Assembly (NCBI RefSeq): GCF_021018895.1
Contig: NC_079372.1
Coordinates: 22,495,737-22,559,736, forward strand
DNA: 64,000 bases
Reading direction: 5' to 3'
DNA from: Seriola aureovittata
Lineage: Eukaryota > Chordata > Actinopteri > Carangiformes > Carangidae
Shown here: positions 49,926 through 63,545 of the stretch, piece after piece
Numbering within the stretch: the first letter of the stretch is position 1
Layout: each line of letters starts with the position of its first letter
Program-made: the position numbers and the translations under genes
Notes under the pieces: generated by a model
Told to the model about the DNA's origin: nothing
Database searches by the model: none
Seen by the model: the letters and a program-made list of their open reading frames with translations, nothing else

Positions 49926-52649
49926 ACTCTGCACATACAGGAGCTGTCTTTGAGTGTTTGAACCCCAGCAGGCGTTATGTAAATGATTTATCTCTGATGT
50001 GCTCGGTGTCGTGCTGTTGGACCAGAGACACAATGACACTCTACCCTGTGGGACAAGGACTTTGTGATTAGTCCTTGTCTGTGACCCATTTCTCCAACAT
50101 GTCCAGACTGTGTGGCTCTGAGTGACGTCCTGATCCAGTGTGTGCAGTATCACATCACAGGACGAGTGACAGGCAGGAACACCTCCGTCGGAAGAGATAT
50201 GACAGTGACATAATCATGTTGTTTGGATTTCTGCTCGTCTATCTCCACACTTTCACTACTTGTTCTGTTTTTATATCTTCAGTATTTGTAACGTGTATGA
50301 TCTCCTCCAACTGCGACAGGGAGTTTATCCCCTGGTACTGACCCCTAGTGACATGAAATGGTCATTACAACCAACCTTATGAAAATGTTGGATGGAACAA
50401 CATAGGCTGCTTCCTGCAGTCATCGCTCCTCCATCCTACCGACTGTCTCCGAGCAGAGAGGAGTGTTTCACTGAATGGTAACACCCCCTCACTGTGGGGC
50501 TGTGCATTGATTGGTCAACTGATCTCATTGTAAACTTTTCATCTTCTTCCATAGAAATTTTTTCCTTTTCTTCATCTTTTCCTATTTTCCAAGTTAATCT
50601 TGGTTCATCCAGGAACAATGTACAATCCCAGGGGTTAATATTGTAATCACTGAACACACACTTCACCAGATCATTAACAGAAGACCTGAAATCCCTCTTA
50701 GTCAAACATGGGGGCCAGTACATTAATCCACCAGAGGGCCCCTGTGTTCAACATTGTGAAGTAAGAACGTTCTTAATAACACCACCGGTCTCTGGAGCTG
50801 AGGTGCATCACTCAAAGGACCAGAAATGCTTTACTATCTGTTTCTTTTTTCTCTCTGCTCTTTTCACAGGTCTGAAATGTGATGTCACATACTTTCATGC
50901 ACCAATCAGGATTTAGCATAATATGGCCGGTTGGTTATGTGGCTACTGTAACTCAAGTCGGATGTAACCATAGAGTTCTGGTGAATTTTGTGGCTGTTGA
51001 ACTAACACCTGAAGGCAATTGTTCGCTTTGCTTTTGTTTTAGAGAAATACTTGAGTTTTACTTAACACCAATCTACATAATTTGCTCAGACTAAAAAGGA
51101 GGGAAATTTTCATCTGAGAGCCAGACCTTCTCAGCATTAACTGTTCCTGCCACAGACGCTCTACACTCTTCTTCTCAACACGTTCTGTCCAACTTCAGAA
51201 GGTCAGTGTTTGCCATTGTCCCTGCACACAACAAATTCTACACACATTTCAGACCGTTTGAGATGTGCAACATATAAACTGTGAAGTACACGCACATGCA
51301 CGCATGTACCCTCCCCACAGTTGCAAGACAGCTGCTGATTTGCATAAGTTCCTTTGTTCTGCCAACAGATCTATTCTAAGAAAAGGAAGCTCAATTAGAA
51401 GTCAGATCTCGCTCCAGAACATAGTAAATTATATGTATAGCACACTATAATGGAGACTTTATCATCACACTATCATCTACATGTATAAAAGATATGAGAA
51501 GGGCAGGTCCTAACACTCTGAAGGAAGGAAGAGGAACCAAAGTTTCTTACAGGAAGAGACAGATGAGTAAACCTGGTGTTAGTGACACAGTATAATGCAC
51601 AGAGAGTGATTGTAATTAAGAAGGGGGGGTTGTAAGATTTGACTAGCAGCAGACATGCACTTTGTGGACAGAATGTGGACGCCTGAAGGAAGTGTGTTGG
51701 GGGTGTGCAAGACCTGAACATTGCAGCCAGATGTGATAGTTGAAGAAAGACTGATTTTGTGATCACAGCTAGAGATCTTAAATTGGTGCCGGTTCCTGGA
51801 CCAAAAAGATACGCACCTGTGGCCTGGAGCTTCTATTGGTATTTGAACATTATTTATTCAGTAGGTTATAGTTAGGTATTTTCAGTTTGTCGACTGTTCA
51901 ATGAACTTTATCACCTGCGCAGGAGACGGGTTAAAATTAATTTCTATGACTGAAATCGACATCTGTGAAAATGATGGAAGGAGGAAAGTGTGGAGGAAAG
52001 GGGAACAGCTCATAACCCACAAGACCTTAATGTAAAGTGTTCCCCAGTAGGAGCATCAGCATTGATACACACTAACAATGCCCATCTGTCATTGCAGTGT
52101 AATAACTATACATTAAAACAGAAAGCACCATTCTTCCTTGAAAAAATAATTATTTTGTCACATCTTGTAAGTGGTGAAGGAAAGAATCCCTCCAATAATT
52201 GTCCATGACCCATTTTTGCTAAATTTAAAACCTACAAACAAGGAACTCGTGCGTAACAAAGGCAGAGAACTCTGCTGTACAGATTATGGTGTTTCCCCTA
52301 TGATTCAGTTCTTCTTTTTCACAGGTGTAAAAACTGTTATGAACCGTCTAATCAGAGATATATGTATATGTGTATGTATACATGTATATATGCATTATAT
52401 ACACACACACATATACACAGTATATAATAGTCTTGTACAAATAATAAACTTGACTTAAGCCAGCATGCTCAAAATGCAAATTATCAAAGTTAGCATCGGA
52501 CTGCAAACACAAGCAGACTCAGGTATATAGAATATAGAGTGAATATACACAATATTAACAGTTGTACAATTTCAAGTAATACATGTTTTAACTGCTTTCA
52601 AAAGAGGATGAACAGGTTTCACTACACACACACAATAGACATGTATGCA

Positions 52650-52650
<1 letters not shown>

Positions 52651-52700
<50 letters not shown>
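52651..52700. repeat. (AC)n microsatellite
   Basis: Twenty-five uninterrupted AC units about 290 bases before a putative first exon. Confidence 0.95.
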
Positions 52701-52702
<2 letters not shown>

Positions 52703-52992
52703 TCCCACACCCACATTGTGGTTTCTACGTCACTGTCCTTTAGCAATGAAAGAGGAAATCCCAGCTTCAGACTGAAGTCCATCAACTGCACATTTCAAGA
52801 CCCGCACTTCCTCATACATATACACTTGCTGTTTCACCGTTACCAGCTGCACACGAGGTGACTGCACAGGCCGGGAGAGTCTTTAGCCTGTACTTACTGA
52901 TGAAGAACTAAATCAAAGTAGTGTCAAAACCAGCACATGACAGTGGATCCAGTGGCTTAATACACTTCTTTCATCTGCTCAGCCAAGACAAG

Positions 52993-55900
52993 ATGTCACA
53001 GCAAGCAAAGGTGGTGAGTGTGTTCTACGCTTTTTGTGTTTTGAATTTGAAGCTGCATTATTTGTTTGAATATGCTTGTAACATGACACTTGCATGCTGA
53101 CTTTGCAAAAGACCGACTGAATTCAGAAGATTAGGGCGCACTACGACAGTCAGTGGCAATTAGTTAACCAGAACAAAACTCTGCAGTGAAATGTAAAGAG
53201 ATTAACGGGAAAACATTAGAGAAACTGACATTTCCTGTGAATATCACATGACAGGAGGAATAGAGAACTTTCTTCTTGACAATCTCACTTTTACTTCCTG
53301 TGATTTCACACCATTTTGATGTTAATTCTGGGGTGTTGGGTGGTGCGCGGGGGGCGGGTGGGGAGTTGTATGTTTACAGAAAAAATATTGGTATACTGTA
53401 AAACAGAGGTTGCCTCTCAGTGAAATTACCCTAAAAAAACTATTCTACTCAACTAGCAGCTCCTGCAACTTCCTGTGCACCTGTCTCAGCTTGAAAACTC
53501 TGCAATTAAACGACAGTTTGTTTAAGTGTTGCAAAATCTAGAACTGATTACAAACCACACACTAAACACCGTTAATTGTGTTATAAAACCAGTTCTATCA
53601 CTTCACTTTAAAAGGTTTTTCTATCCACCAGAGTAGTTACAGTTACATCAGACTGTCATTGTGTAAGTGAAACAAAAACACACAGTTTGATTACAGAGCA
53701 GGTGCAGATGCTGCTTCTCCCACTTTCACTTTCTCAGGATTATATTGATAATCTCAACACTGGGAGCGGAGCTATTGTTTGAAACCCAAGACCAGAATAT
53801 TCACACATTGTCCTTGTGTCACTTCTGGGTGGAATTATAGTGAAAATAATAACTGTATTAAACAACTGTACTTAAGTACAGGTCTGTATTTTACTTGCTT
53901 TATTATTGTTTCCATTTCCAGCTACTTTTTACTTCTGCTCCGCAGCATTTTTTCTAACAGCTGCAAAAAGTTAATTTACATATTTTGCTGATTATTTTTC
54001 ATCTAAACTATCTGCAGCTTTTATTAGGAAAAGATCAAGTAGGAATATTTCAACTTATTTTGATTCAACTGAACTAATTTCAAAATTTCTTACAATCATT
54101 TTTTCATAATTCTAGCAGCGCAAACTGCCTTATTCTGTTGTTTCAAGATATAGATACTGGTCTGGAGTACTGGGACCTTTCCTGGTGGCCTGGGTTGTTT
54201 TGGACCAGTGATAATATAGTGAGCAGCAGTGAGTTGACAAACCTTAGTCCTGGGCCACACCTCTTAGCTCACCTTCACCTGACGCGACCTCGCTGAGCTA
54301 CTGAGGCCCACACGTGTCCAAACTGCCAGCGTTGCTTCCTGCTTCTTTACAATGTGTGTGTCTTTGATAATGGCCATCAGTAAAATAATGTAAACATGTA
54401 GCCACCACTTTCTCCATTAAGAACATGCAATTGCTAAAATGGTTAAAAAATATATTTTTATTTGAACATATATTTTCATCTTTGTTGGTCAGTCCCAGAT
54501 GTTTGTGATCTGGATAATGTCTGAATCTCTCTGAGCTGTACGAAAGCAACTGGACGTTTCACTTCTCATCTGAAAGGCTTCAGTTCTAACTGGCTGCTGG
54601 GGAGTTCCAGGTGTTTCACCTCCTGTGTGGTTGAGATCACACTTTAGCCGTAAGTGTCACCTAAGCCATGGTGTGGTCGGGTGTTCAGTTGTCTGGGGAG
54701 GGATCTCAAGACTCGAGACCACCTCCTCTGTTTAGTGACAGTCGATCCAGTTTGACGTAGATGGCTTCTTTCACTCCTCTTTCAAACCACCGTTCCTCTC
54801 TGGACAAAATGAGTGTCCCTTGCCCTCTCGTGTTTGTGCCATGCACTTGTGAAGTGGTTGTTTTGTTTCCGCAGTGTACAGGTCTCTGTACTGTGGACAC
54901 TACATCGCTCTGCTTATGCCTGGGTGTTTTGTCCTCAGGGTGGACAGGGCAAAGTTTTTCAGATATTCCAGCAATGTAAGGAATTACATTGTTGTTCTGT
55001 TTATCGTTGTTGTCTGTTCTGCATCTTCCTAACTATCTTGATCTTAACCACACTTTTTCAGTGCCACCCTGATGTGTTTTTGTTCCTCCCACCTCTGTCC
55101 TCGTTGACACACTCAGAGCCCGATGGCATAGGGTTTTGATAACCTCCACCACATGCTCTGGTGAGTGGTGAGAATCAAGAGAGTGTCAAAAATAAAAGTG
55201 CTCATTTTCAGAAAAATGGAGGCTGTGAGTGTTTCATGGTATTTACTACACCACTGGCAGCTGTCTGCTTTGCCAGGTTGGGAATGAAGAGTGGAGCACA
55301 CTGCAACTGAAAGCTTCGCACTTTATAATTCATTTAAATTAAGAAAACTCAAAACTTTTCTGCCCAATGAAGGTGCTGTACAGCATGTCAGCGGTAATAC
55401 CCTCCTGCTGTAGAGATGAACTAAAGAAGTCATAAACGTGTATCTCTTGTGCACAAACGACAGCGCGTATTGTGTTCACAGGCGTGGTCATTGTAAGTGC
55501 CGTCTGTTGTTCGAAGTGAATGATTAGCCAGAGGAAGGACGTGTGTGTACAGGCCTCAAAGCATCTCGACAACCGCTCACCTGAGGCCTCAAATAACATC
55601 AGCATGTCAGTGGTCTGATGTGCTGTTTGAGAGACAACAGGGGGATCTGGGTTCATTTCAATTCTCTATATACCGAGTTTGGGAGTGGTCTTATTCTAAT
55701 GCTATTGTCTGTTTTGGGGCGCAGGGGAGTTAGTGTCGAGTGTCCATTATGTGACACAGTATGACACAGTATCTTTTTTATAAACTACCACTGAGAGGCC
55801 CAAACCTGACTTGAACAAGTATTTGAACATTTAGGGAAATATACTTGTGCAGAGCTGGAGGCAGGATGTCGTTAGCCTAACTCAGTATTTAGACTGAAAG

Positions 55901-58231
55901 CAGCAGGAAACAGGTAGCTTTGCTCTGTCCAAAGTTCAGTCTGATGCCTCTGAAGCATCATGTTTGTTTAATCCAAACACAAACAATGTAAAAGTGACAA
56001 TGTGTGGTTTTAGGTGGAGCTGTGCACCGGAACAATTTCTTGACAAGGAGCAGCCAACCTGCAGTAACTGTGCAGGGCTTAGTAAAGTCTTTTCACAGTG
56101 AGGTTGTCAGGTTTGACCCATTATGTCTGTACAGAGGCCAAAAACAAAGCCTGAACTCACCAACCATAACTGACAATCTGTCCCAAAGCTGGGTGGATGG
56201 AAACACTGTTGTTTGTCAAGAAGTGACTCTAATATGAAACTCTCCCTCAAACCACAAATTGTAGTTTTTGCATTTTAATTTGTGGATAGATCATATGAAA
56301 AAAGATAGCAGTGATCTTTAGAGGTGTTGGTGTAATTTTGAACTTTTGTCAGTGCTCGTGTTTAACAGACAAACTGTTGTCAGCATTCTTATACACCATC
56401 ATCTAAAGTAATAAAACAAAAGAGTAGTGGGGGGGTGAAGCTGGGAATGGCGGGGACCGGCTGGAGATGAAGGGAGCAGTGGATGTGTGGGGAGCGAAGG
56501 ATAAATGAAGGCAGGCACTGGTATTTTCGACATAAAGAGACACAGGTTAGGAGACGAGCTGGAAGATAACAACTGATTAACACAAGCAAGTTTTACTGTA
56601 GAGACGAGAGCATAGCTACTGCTGAGTAGACTGAACAATCTGGCGATGAGTGGTTGAGCAGCCAGGGTTCTACTGAGGGGTCCGAAAGCCTGAGACCACT
56701 GTAGGTGGTGCTCTTTGCTTTGGTTTCCTCCTCTGCACATGCTCACTACTCAGTTTCTCTTTAATTTATTCAAAACAAACGAGAAGCATATAACTCATCA
56801 CTTCCTGTTCCAGAGGATTTTTCATACAGGAAAGATCAATGACTCAATAGCAAATGTTAAAGGTGTTAAATTCTTACTAATGGTGTTAAAGGAAACTGAA
56901 ATATGTCATTTCTAACAATAAAAACAGAAAGCAGACACAGTTTAATACTTTAACCAACTAATATTACAAACACTGTTATGCTTTACTAATCCTGTTCAGT
57001 GTGTATCAGTGACTTGGGCTTGACACTGACGTGAGTTTTAAAGGCCACAGCGGAGCAAACAAGCTATTAAAGCAAAGTAAAGACTAGACAGTTTGAGACT
57101 GTACATATGGTCTGATAAGCTCAGACAAATATACTGTTTACATAAAATACCTTTTGACAGTCTGAGTAACTACTACAAAAGATAAGTGGGAAACGTACAG
57201 TATTACATTTAAACAATGTTGGAGAAGTTACTTTGAAAACATAGGTCTGCAAGCTGATTACTTAACACTTGAAGAAGTTGAACTACAGCAAACCTACGCT
57301 TTTCAGTTTTTGTGTAAAAGTGCCGCTCAGTGTCCAATATGCATGAAATGTACAGAACTTTGGTGTGTTACAGGAAACTGAACGCCCAAGTTTGGTGTTA
57401 ATCAGACAGAACAATGTAAAGATACGGCACCACTTCCTGTGTATGAGTAAAAGTCTTTCCTTTATCCCAATATGACTCTGCATTTTGGGGCACTATGGAT
57501 CCCACTGGCCACAACTGAGCCAGTTTTCCAGCAGAACAATAATAATAATGATCTCTTCAAAAACAATATGTTCCTTTCACCTTTGGTGCACCTCAGTGCT
57601 CGGGTCCTAATAGAATATTTTACTATTTTTACTAATATTTTATATTTTTATTAGTTTCTGGACTGACAAAAATCTTTATTTCTTTCTTCTCTCTCAGAAT
57701 GTGGAGAAAAAACTGTCTCAAAACACAAGGAGGAGTTTCAACTTCTCATCTCTCCGGATTAAAAGTAAGATGGTGGATCATATTAAACACATCCACAGAG
57801 ATGTAAAATGAACCTTTCCTTGACAGATAATTCTTTCATTACTGCATTTCAATGTGAATTTCCTACAGAAAGACCCAACAGTTATGCAGAGGGTGCATTT
57901 CAACAGCGGAGAGGATTGCTGTCTTTTTCATCAGTCCGAGAGACATCAAGAAAGGGTAAATAACAACAGACAGTACTTTCATAATTCTCATTCGGTCAGC
58001 TTCTTTTACTTTGTTAAATCTTCCAAAGAGATGACAGTAATCACAGAAATACTCATACAATAACATGACAGATCAGTTTGTTCCCTCAGGGACAACACCA
58101 ACAGTTTTCAATGCAAACCCTGTACACCTCAGGATCTTCATTTTGTTTTTGCATTGCAATCCTAGAGTGGGACCCAGATGAAGATGGTTCCTCACAACTA
58201 CACAGTACTCGGGACCAGATGAAGAGGACAG
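52993..58231 (+). CDS. N-terminal exons of an unrecognised basic, serine-rich protein
   Basis: Four exons join in phase: 52993-53013 (MSQQAKV), 57698-57764, 57869-57955 and 58166-58231; the last ends with one base of a split codon, so the gene continues. The second exon reads NVEKKLSQNTRRSFNFSS, the third is rich in Arg and Ser (AFQQRRGLLSFSSVRE), and the fourth turns acidic (EWDPDEDGSSQLHS) and ends RDQMKRT. RRSF and similar sites could be kinase targets. No domain, signal peptide or membrane segment is visible. The leader has ETS-type TTCCTC/TTCCTG motifs and no TATA box, which would suit a blood-cell gene, but that is a guess. Family unknown; possibly the disordered start of an adaptor protein whose folded part lies beyond this window. 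Confidence 0.5.
53330..53366 (+). other. G-rich run with G-quadruplex potential
   Basis: Runs of GGGG, GGG, GGGGGG, GGG and GGGG lie within 37 bases, about 320 bases into the first intron of the gene starting at 52993. Confidence 0.6.
54480..54930 (-). mobile_element. Penelope-like retroelement 3' fragment (GIY-YIG tail)
   Basis: On the minus strand an open frame has REERWFERGVKEAIYVKLDR and SLNRGGGL, which recalls the end of the GIY-YIG endonuclease part of Penelope-like elements in fish. The following 'gaagtgaaacgtcca' and 'ctcagagagattcag' type sequence (54500-54575) is the usual 3' part of such elements. Only a piece is present, in intron 1 of the gene at 52993. Confidence 0.7.
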
Positions 58232-59440
58232 GTATGCTACGACGTACCATGAACATTAAGAGGACATGTCAAAGTGTGGCAAACTAAATGGTCCATATTA
58301 TTTCCTAAAGAAGAGCACTGAAGTCACACTTAGCGGATCAGCTGTTTCATTCATGTTTCACTATCACTGGCCCAATCCCAATGTTCCCCCTAAAGCCTGA
58401 ACCTTCACAGACTTAACTGACTTCACCTGGTAAGTTATTGAGCGTGTGAGTCTACAAATGTTTCCGGGCTTCCGTTACCATGGTAACCCCATGTTCAACA
58501 TCACAACACTGTGAACTTTGGGTAATTCCCTGAGTCAAAGCCTGCAGAAATGCAAACTTTTAGAAAGTGTGCATAAAGGGCTCAAAATGTCTGCTAGAGA
58601 GCCCTCAAGCAGCTGATGATTTGACACTTGGACAGTCCTAAACCCTCATGGATTCAGCTGCTTGGCTGCCAGCAGATTAGTAAAATCTAATTATATTCAT
58701 ACAGGTGTGAGCTCAGCTATTAAAACCTGATACTTTAAGCTATTAAGGTGTGTTCAGACAGAACCCTAAGGGGAAGTCTGCTTTGCATTCTGTCTTAAAA
58801 CACCTTTACTCTGCTGAAATTGATGCTTAAACTAAAATTTAATATTCATGCATTGGTTGGGTTGAGGGTTAGTTCTCCAGCAGAATCAGCAGAAAGCTTC
58901 CCAGGTAGCAGAGCCTTTTTTTTTTTGTCAAATCTAACTCTATCATCATTTGTCATAAATGCTTTGATATATAGTCAAATGTGCTGTGGTGCTGAGCAGC
59001 TTGTTCCTTGGAAATCCGGATGTGATTAGCCTTGGGAAGAGTCACAGAGCACCTCACATGGTGAAGTTTGTTGAAGTGGGGTTAAAGTAAAAGTTAAGCT
59101 CTCTGACATTTAACGGGTTCCTACGAAGATAAAAGCTTTTCTGGCCAATTCACAACTCAGCCAAGTCACTGGCTGCTTGTTGTTTCAAGGTTACTTGAAA
59201 CACTAAATCATGTCTTATTTCTGCTGGTATTGTCCTCTATGAGCACTTTTAACACAAGTTAACGATCAGAACTGGAGTGCTTACTGGGAAGTTTGCTGTG
59301 CCTGTCTAATTATTTTCAACTTAACGTGACTGACCTGCTTTTGTTTACTGGCAGCAAACCAGGTTCCCTATTACAAACAATCGACGCTGAACTTGTAAAA
59401 CAGCAGTCAGTGCTCCGTTTTTTGCACATGACTTGAACGC
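58232..59440. other. Intronic or intergenic stretch, no feature recognised
   Basis: AT-rich sequence with no exon that keeps the phase of the donor at 58232. Confidence 0.35.
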
Positions 59441-59632
59441 AGCACAGGAGAGCTCCGCTGTGGTTTGCTCACAGCCGTGGCAGAGATGTTTCAGCCTTGG
59501 ATGCACGCGGAGCGGCAGTGAGCGCGAGAGTCAGGATGAAATTTATGTGCCGGAATGGAGCCGACAAAGTGCCGCAGTTGTGTTACTGAGTGTACTCAGA
59601 GGAATACAGTGTGCCTGTGGAGTTAAGCAGCA

Positions 59633-59684
59633 ATGAGTGAAACGGTGACGAGGAGGAGAAAAGGACCTTTAAAGAACAGATGGA
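59633..59684 (+). CDS. Candidate first coding exon (alternative start or separate gene)
   Basis: ATG at 59633 opens MSETVTRRRKGPLKNRW and is cut by a strong donor (GGA|GTGAGT at 59685), leaving one base of a split codon. The upstream 200 bases are GC-rich with CpGs, like a promoter. The phase equals that of the exon ending at 58231, so both could splice to the same downstream exon beyond 64000. No matching acceptor exon was found in the window. Confidence 0.4.
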
Positions 59685-61228
59685 GTGAGTACAGCTTACA
59701 CCGCCGAGGTCACTGTCATTTATTTTACTGATGGGTTCACCTGATGTTCAGACATAAATCCCGCGCGACAACAGTAGTCTGTTACATGTGGATAAAAAAC
59801 TCTGACGTTATTTGTTTTGCTGTTTGCGGTTGTTTTTATCAACAAACACGGACAGTTGTTTTACCTGTCAGAACGCGCGCTGATACTTGTGTCGAACAGG
59901 TTTGTGCCCACTTTTATATCCGGGTCTGTGGTCCACCACCTCAGCTACACTTCTGACTACATTAGTAAACTAACAACCCTCTTCTCTGTGTTTTTCTAGT
60001 TAAATATTTGGGACTAAATATCATAAAGTGCCTGGTTGAAATATTGAACATGTCGAACTGAATAAAGTACTTCAATGATTTGTTATGTAGAGCGGAATTA
60101 AATTTTGCTTATTTTAAAATGCAGTTTAGTTTGTTGTTTCCTTTGGTGGCAGGTGGATATTGGAAGATAAATTAGTGTTATACCCCAATAAACCAGCATT
60201 TTAACAATGTAATCCAAAATCAGACGTTTGGCATGTTTCCTAACTTGAACCCTTCATACCTATTACCTTGTCCTTTAGCTTAGTCCATCAACTCTTAGCT
60301 ATTTAATGGGTTCAGTTGTGTCAAAAATATCTCTCTTTATACAGTCAGTTCGAAACACTGGTGCGATCAAGCCATCTTTCATATTTTACATCAAAGAGTA
60401 AAGTCAAAAGCTAAAAACTGCTATTTTTGGATCAAACTGGGCAAACAGATAAACACATAAGGGACATATTTCGATTTGAATAAACAGGTTTCAGGTACTT
60501 GAATATAAAAAGACAAGAACAGGATTCAGGTAGTTTTGGTTGGCCTTAGACACTGTGCAGTTTCTTTCCTTATTTGACAGCATGGTGTTGTAACATGTTC
60601 AGGAGCCTCAGGGTGTGAAGCTGTTTAACAGGACTGTTATTTACACCCACATCAGTGCTGAGCAGCAGCAGCACCACTAGGCAGGAGCATGTAAGCAAAC
60701 GAAAAGGCTGCTCCGTAATTATCCATGACAAGAGTTAAAAGTGATACTACAATCTAATGTAGTTTTTGTGTTCCACTGCAGCTAACTGATTGCAAAGTTA
60801 TGCAACTGCAAGGCGATGGGTGAGCAACCACATCCACTGGCGTCAAGTGCAAACACCTTGTTCTGTCAGCAGAGGTTATGTATTGTAGCTTAAGTAAAGG
60901 CTGTCGGGAGCCAGACTAAAATTGAAACCAGGACAAAGTTTAGTGTGAGTTTTTTTTTCTTTTTTTTTTATTGGTCTGCTCCAGCTGTAGGTCATCTAGG
61001 ATACATTCAGTGGAAATCACTCCTAATGTTCAGTATGTGCTCTTTTTAAGTTAACAAGTACACTACTGCTCAAAAGTTTTAGAACATTTTAAGAGATTTA
61101 AGCAGTTCATGTCCCGGGAATTAACTCAAATGTTACAAAGCTAAGGTTAAGAAAAAAAAAATCCTTTTTCAGGAATTAAGAAATTACAGCTTTCCTGCAG
61201 CAATTGAAGTAAATGAAGCATAGGAAGT

Positions 61229-61492
61229 TAATGCTCAGGGGGTAGAGCGGGTCGTCCAGTTATCAGAGAATCAGTGGTTTGATCCCCAGCTCCTCCAGCC
61301 TCCATGTCAAAGTGTCCTTCGGTAAGATATTGAACCCCACACTTGCCCCTGATGTATCATGAATGTGTGAGTCCGTGTGATAGAAAAGTGCAGTATGAAT
61401 GTGTGAGTGAATGAGTGAATGTGTCTTGTAGTGTAAAGCGCTTTGAGTGGTCGATCAGAGTAGGAAGATGCTACACGTGCAGTCCATTTACC
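61229..61492 (+). mobile_element. tRNA-derived SINE
   Basis: A-box-like 'gctcagggggtagagcgg', B-box-like 'ggtttgatcccc', then 'aagtgtccttcggtaagata' and the end 'aaagcgctttgagtgg' with 'gcagtccatttacc'. This is a widespread teleost SINE, complete or nearly so. Confidence 0.8.
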
Positions 61493-61859
61493 GTTTAGCA
61501 TTACAGTTTCTACAGGTCCAATCACAAAAGTTGATGCAACAACTTTTGTTGATGTCTGTACTAAGGCGGTGCTACGTGTTCCTATACCCTCTGGGGCTGT
61601 ACTGCAGGAAGTAGAACTATTTACTGTGGTCAGAATGGAGAGAAAAAGGGAAGTAACAAAGAAGACGGACTGGTTAGACAGGTGTTCATCATACAGCAAG
61701 ATAATGAGCCACAACAGGATGAACTGGACATAAGGTGAAAGAAAAGCAAACGTGCAAGTGACACACATTAGTTGGAACTTTAGCAACAGTGTTGGGACGA
61801 ACTTTCTGAACAATAGTTGATTTCCATCGAAGAAATAACAGTATTTGATCTATGCTTTA

Positions 61860-62194
61860 AAGGTCGAGTAAGTGATTGTGATCCAATACACTTTTTTGTC
61901 AAATTCAGTCGATGTCCCCTCGCCATCTGCCAGCTGTCCACTGTGTGTGCTGAAAACAAATCTGATGTTAAGATAATCTGGGACGAACATCAGTATCAAC
62001 CAATGTCTAGGACCGGATATCTCCTCTGATTGTTGGGAGGGGAGAATCAGGACCAAAACTCCTGTTGTCTGGGCCACATACTGCATTAACCGCAACATCC
62101 CCGATTTGGCTTTGGAACTATTTTGCATGTCATCCTCTTCTCTCTCTCCCTCTCTCCCTCTCTCTCTCTCTCTCTCCCTCTCTCTCTCTCTCTA
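61860..62194 (+). repeat. Probable teleost interspersed repeat ending in (CT)n
   Basis: Starts 'aaaggtcgagtaagtgattg', contains 'cagtcgatgtcccctcgcca' and 'aggaccaaaactcctg', then runs into about 60 bases of CT/CTCC repeat (62134-62194). Recognised from memory as a common fish repeat. Confidence 0.5.
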
Positions 62195-63344
62195 AATAGA
62201 TTTTTTTTTTTTATATTGAGTAATAACTTACTTTTGATACTTCTGAGCCCCAAACATGAGACATCTTAGAATTTCTGAGCAACACCAGATCTGCTCACTT
62301 TCACTTTTACTCGGGCCAACTTCCAGCAAGGTATTTCTTTTGCTTTCTCTTGCTGCAGTGACATTTTCAGAGTTGTGACTTGTGGTATTTCCTTGTTTTT
62401 AATACCAGTCCATCACTAAACTCCATTTCCAAGTGAGGTTACGTGTCTGAAAGTTAAGGTAAAGGTTTTTTTCCTAACATAGTCATTCACTGAAGCCTGA
62501 CGTGAATTGCAATTTCTGAATAGTGTTTACCATATTTTTCCTACTGCTGTTTATTTACCATCTGTAAGTTGAGATAGGTTTTCCCTGTAGAAACCTGTTT
62601 TATCCCACATGACCTGAACGCAGCACAACTGTGAAAATTCTTTCCTCAAGAGTCTGAAGTAAACAAATGATTCAGCAGACTGTTAGACTGTCAGACAACA
62701 GGGAGATGTTATTGATGGTTGCTTTAGTACATTGTGATTACCAATGTAAATAAATAAGATTATATTCTACAACAGTCTGTGTGTCTGGGATAACTGATAA
62801 CTGAAGTAAGCCTGCTTACTCAAGCCGGTGTTTCATAAAGCAGGTTTATATCAGTCTGACCTTCCAGACAAGTCTAGTCCTGGTCAAGCTAGTTTGCAGG
62901 CTTAGCTTCACCTCAGACTTAACCAGCATTACAATGAATCTGCCTGACCGACACGCAGCACTCTGCACTTAGTTCCCCTCAAAGGACCTTTACCACAGTT
63001 TATTTTCAGCTTCAGTTATTACTAACTTGACATTCAAAATTCAGACCTTTGTCTATTTCAAGTATCTGGCCACTATTCCAGACCACTCTTTCTCTGTTCT
63101 CCCAAATGCTCTGCAAACATTTGCTTTAGGCTATTTGGCTGCTTAAAGTAAAGCTAATGAGTAACTTGTGGCCACATCCTGATTGTGAAAGTACTAAAAT
63201 AATGTGTAGTATTCTCACCATCTGCTCTCATTTTAATTGTAAACAAAATGAAAGTAAAGAAATGTGACATCCAGCAGGTATTTCAACACTGTTTCCATCA
63301 CATGACCTCTATTATGTCTCATGCCCTTCTGACAGGCCTCCTTT

Positions 63345-63545
63345 GTGCACAGTGAAACCCTTACAGATGGTCCAGAATGCAGCAGCCCTGTCTGTCCACT
63401 ACAAATCAACCTCCACTGGCTACACATGGGTGCCTGAATCAAATTCAAATCACTAATGCTGCCTTCAGAGTGACTTCTGGGCCTGCTCCCATCTATGCGT
63501 ACTCAATTATACATCCTTATGCTCCTGTGCAGTCGTGATCAGGAA
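63345..63545 (+). mobile_element. L2/Rex-like LINE 3' fragment
   Basis: One frame reads LQMVQNAAALSV near 63362 and another LHWLH near 63411. These are worn forms of the 'LQ.VQNAAARL......LHWLP' segment after the reverse transcriptase palm. Frameshifts and stops are present. Confidence 0.65.

Larger units (their letters stand above)
42601..52790. other. 10-kb gene-poor region after igf3
   Basis: No exon chain could be supported. Holds SINE and dispersed repeat copies, a local degenerate tandem repeat (44970-45300) and microsatellites listed separately. One minus-strand open frame at 50436-50723 is unexplained. Confidence 0.45.

Noticed and set aside
52651..52700. CRISPR-like or other regular array
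   Set aside because: It is a simple (AC)n microsatellite in a vertebrate genome.
61229..61310. tRNA gene
   Set aside because: Same reason: SINE head with a degenerate B-box and no complete tRNA fold.
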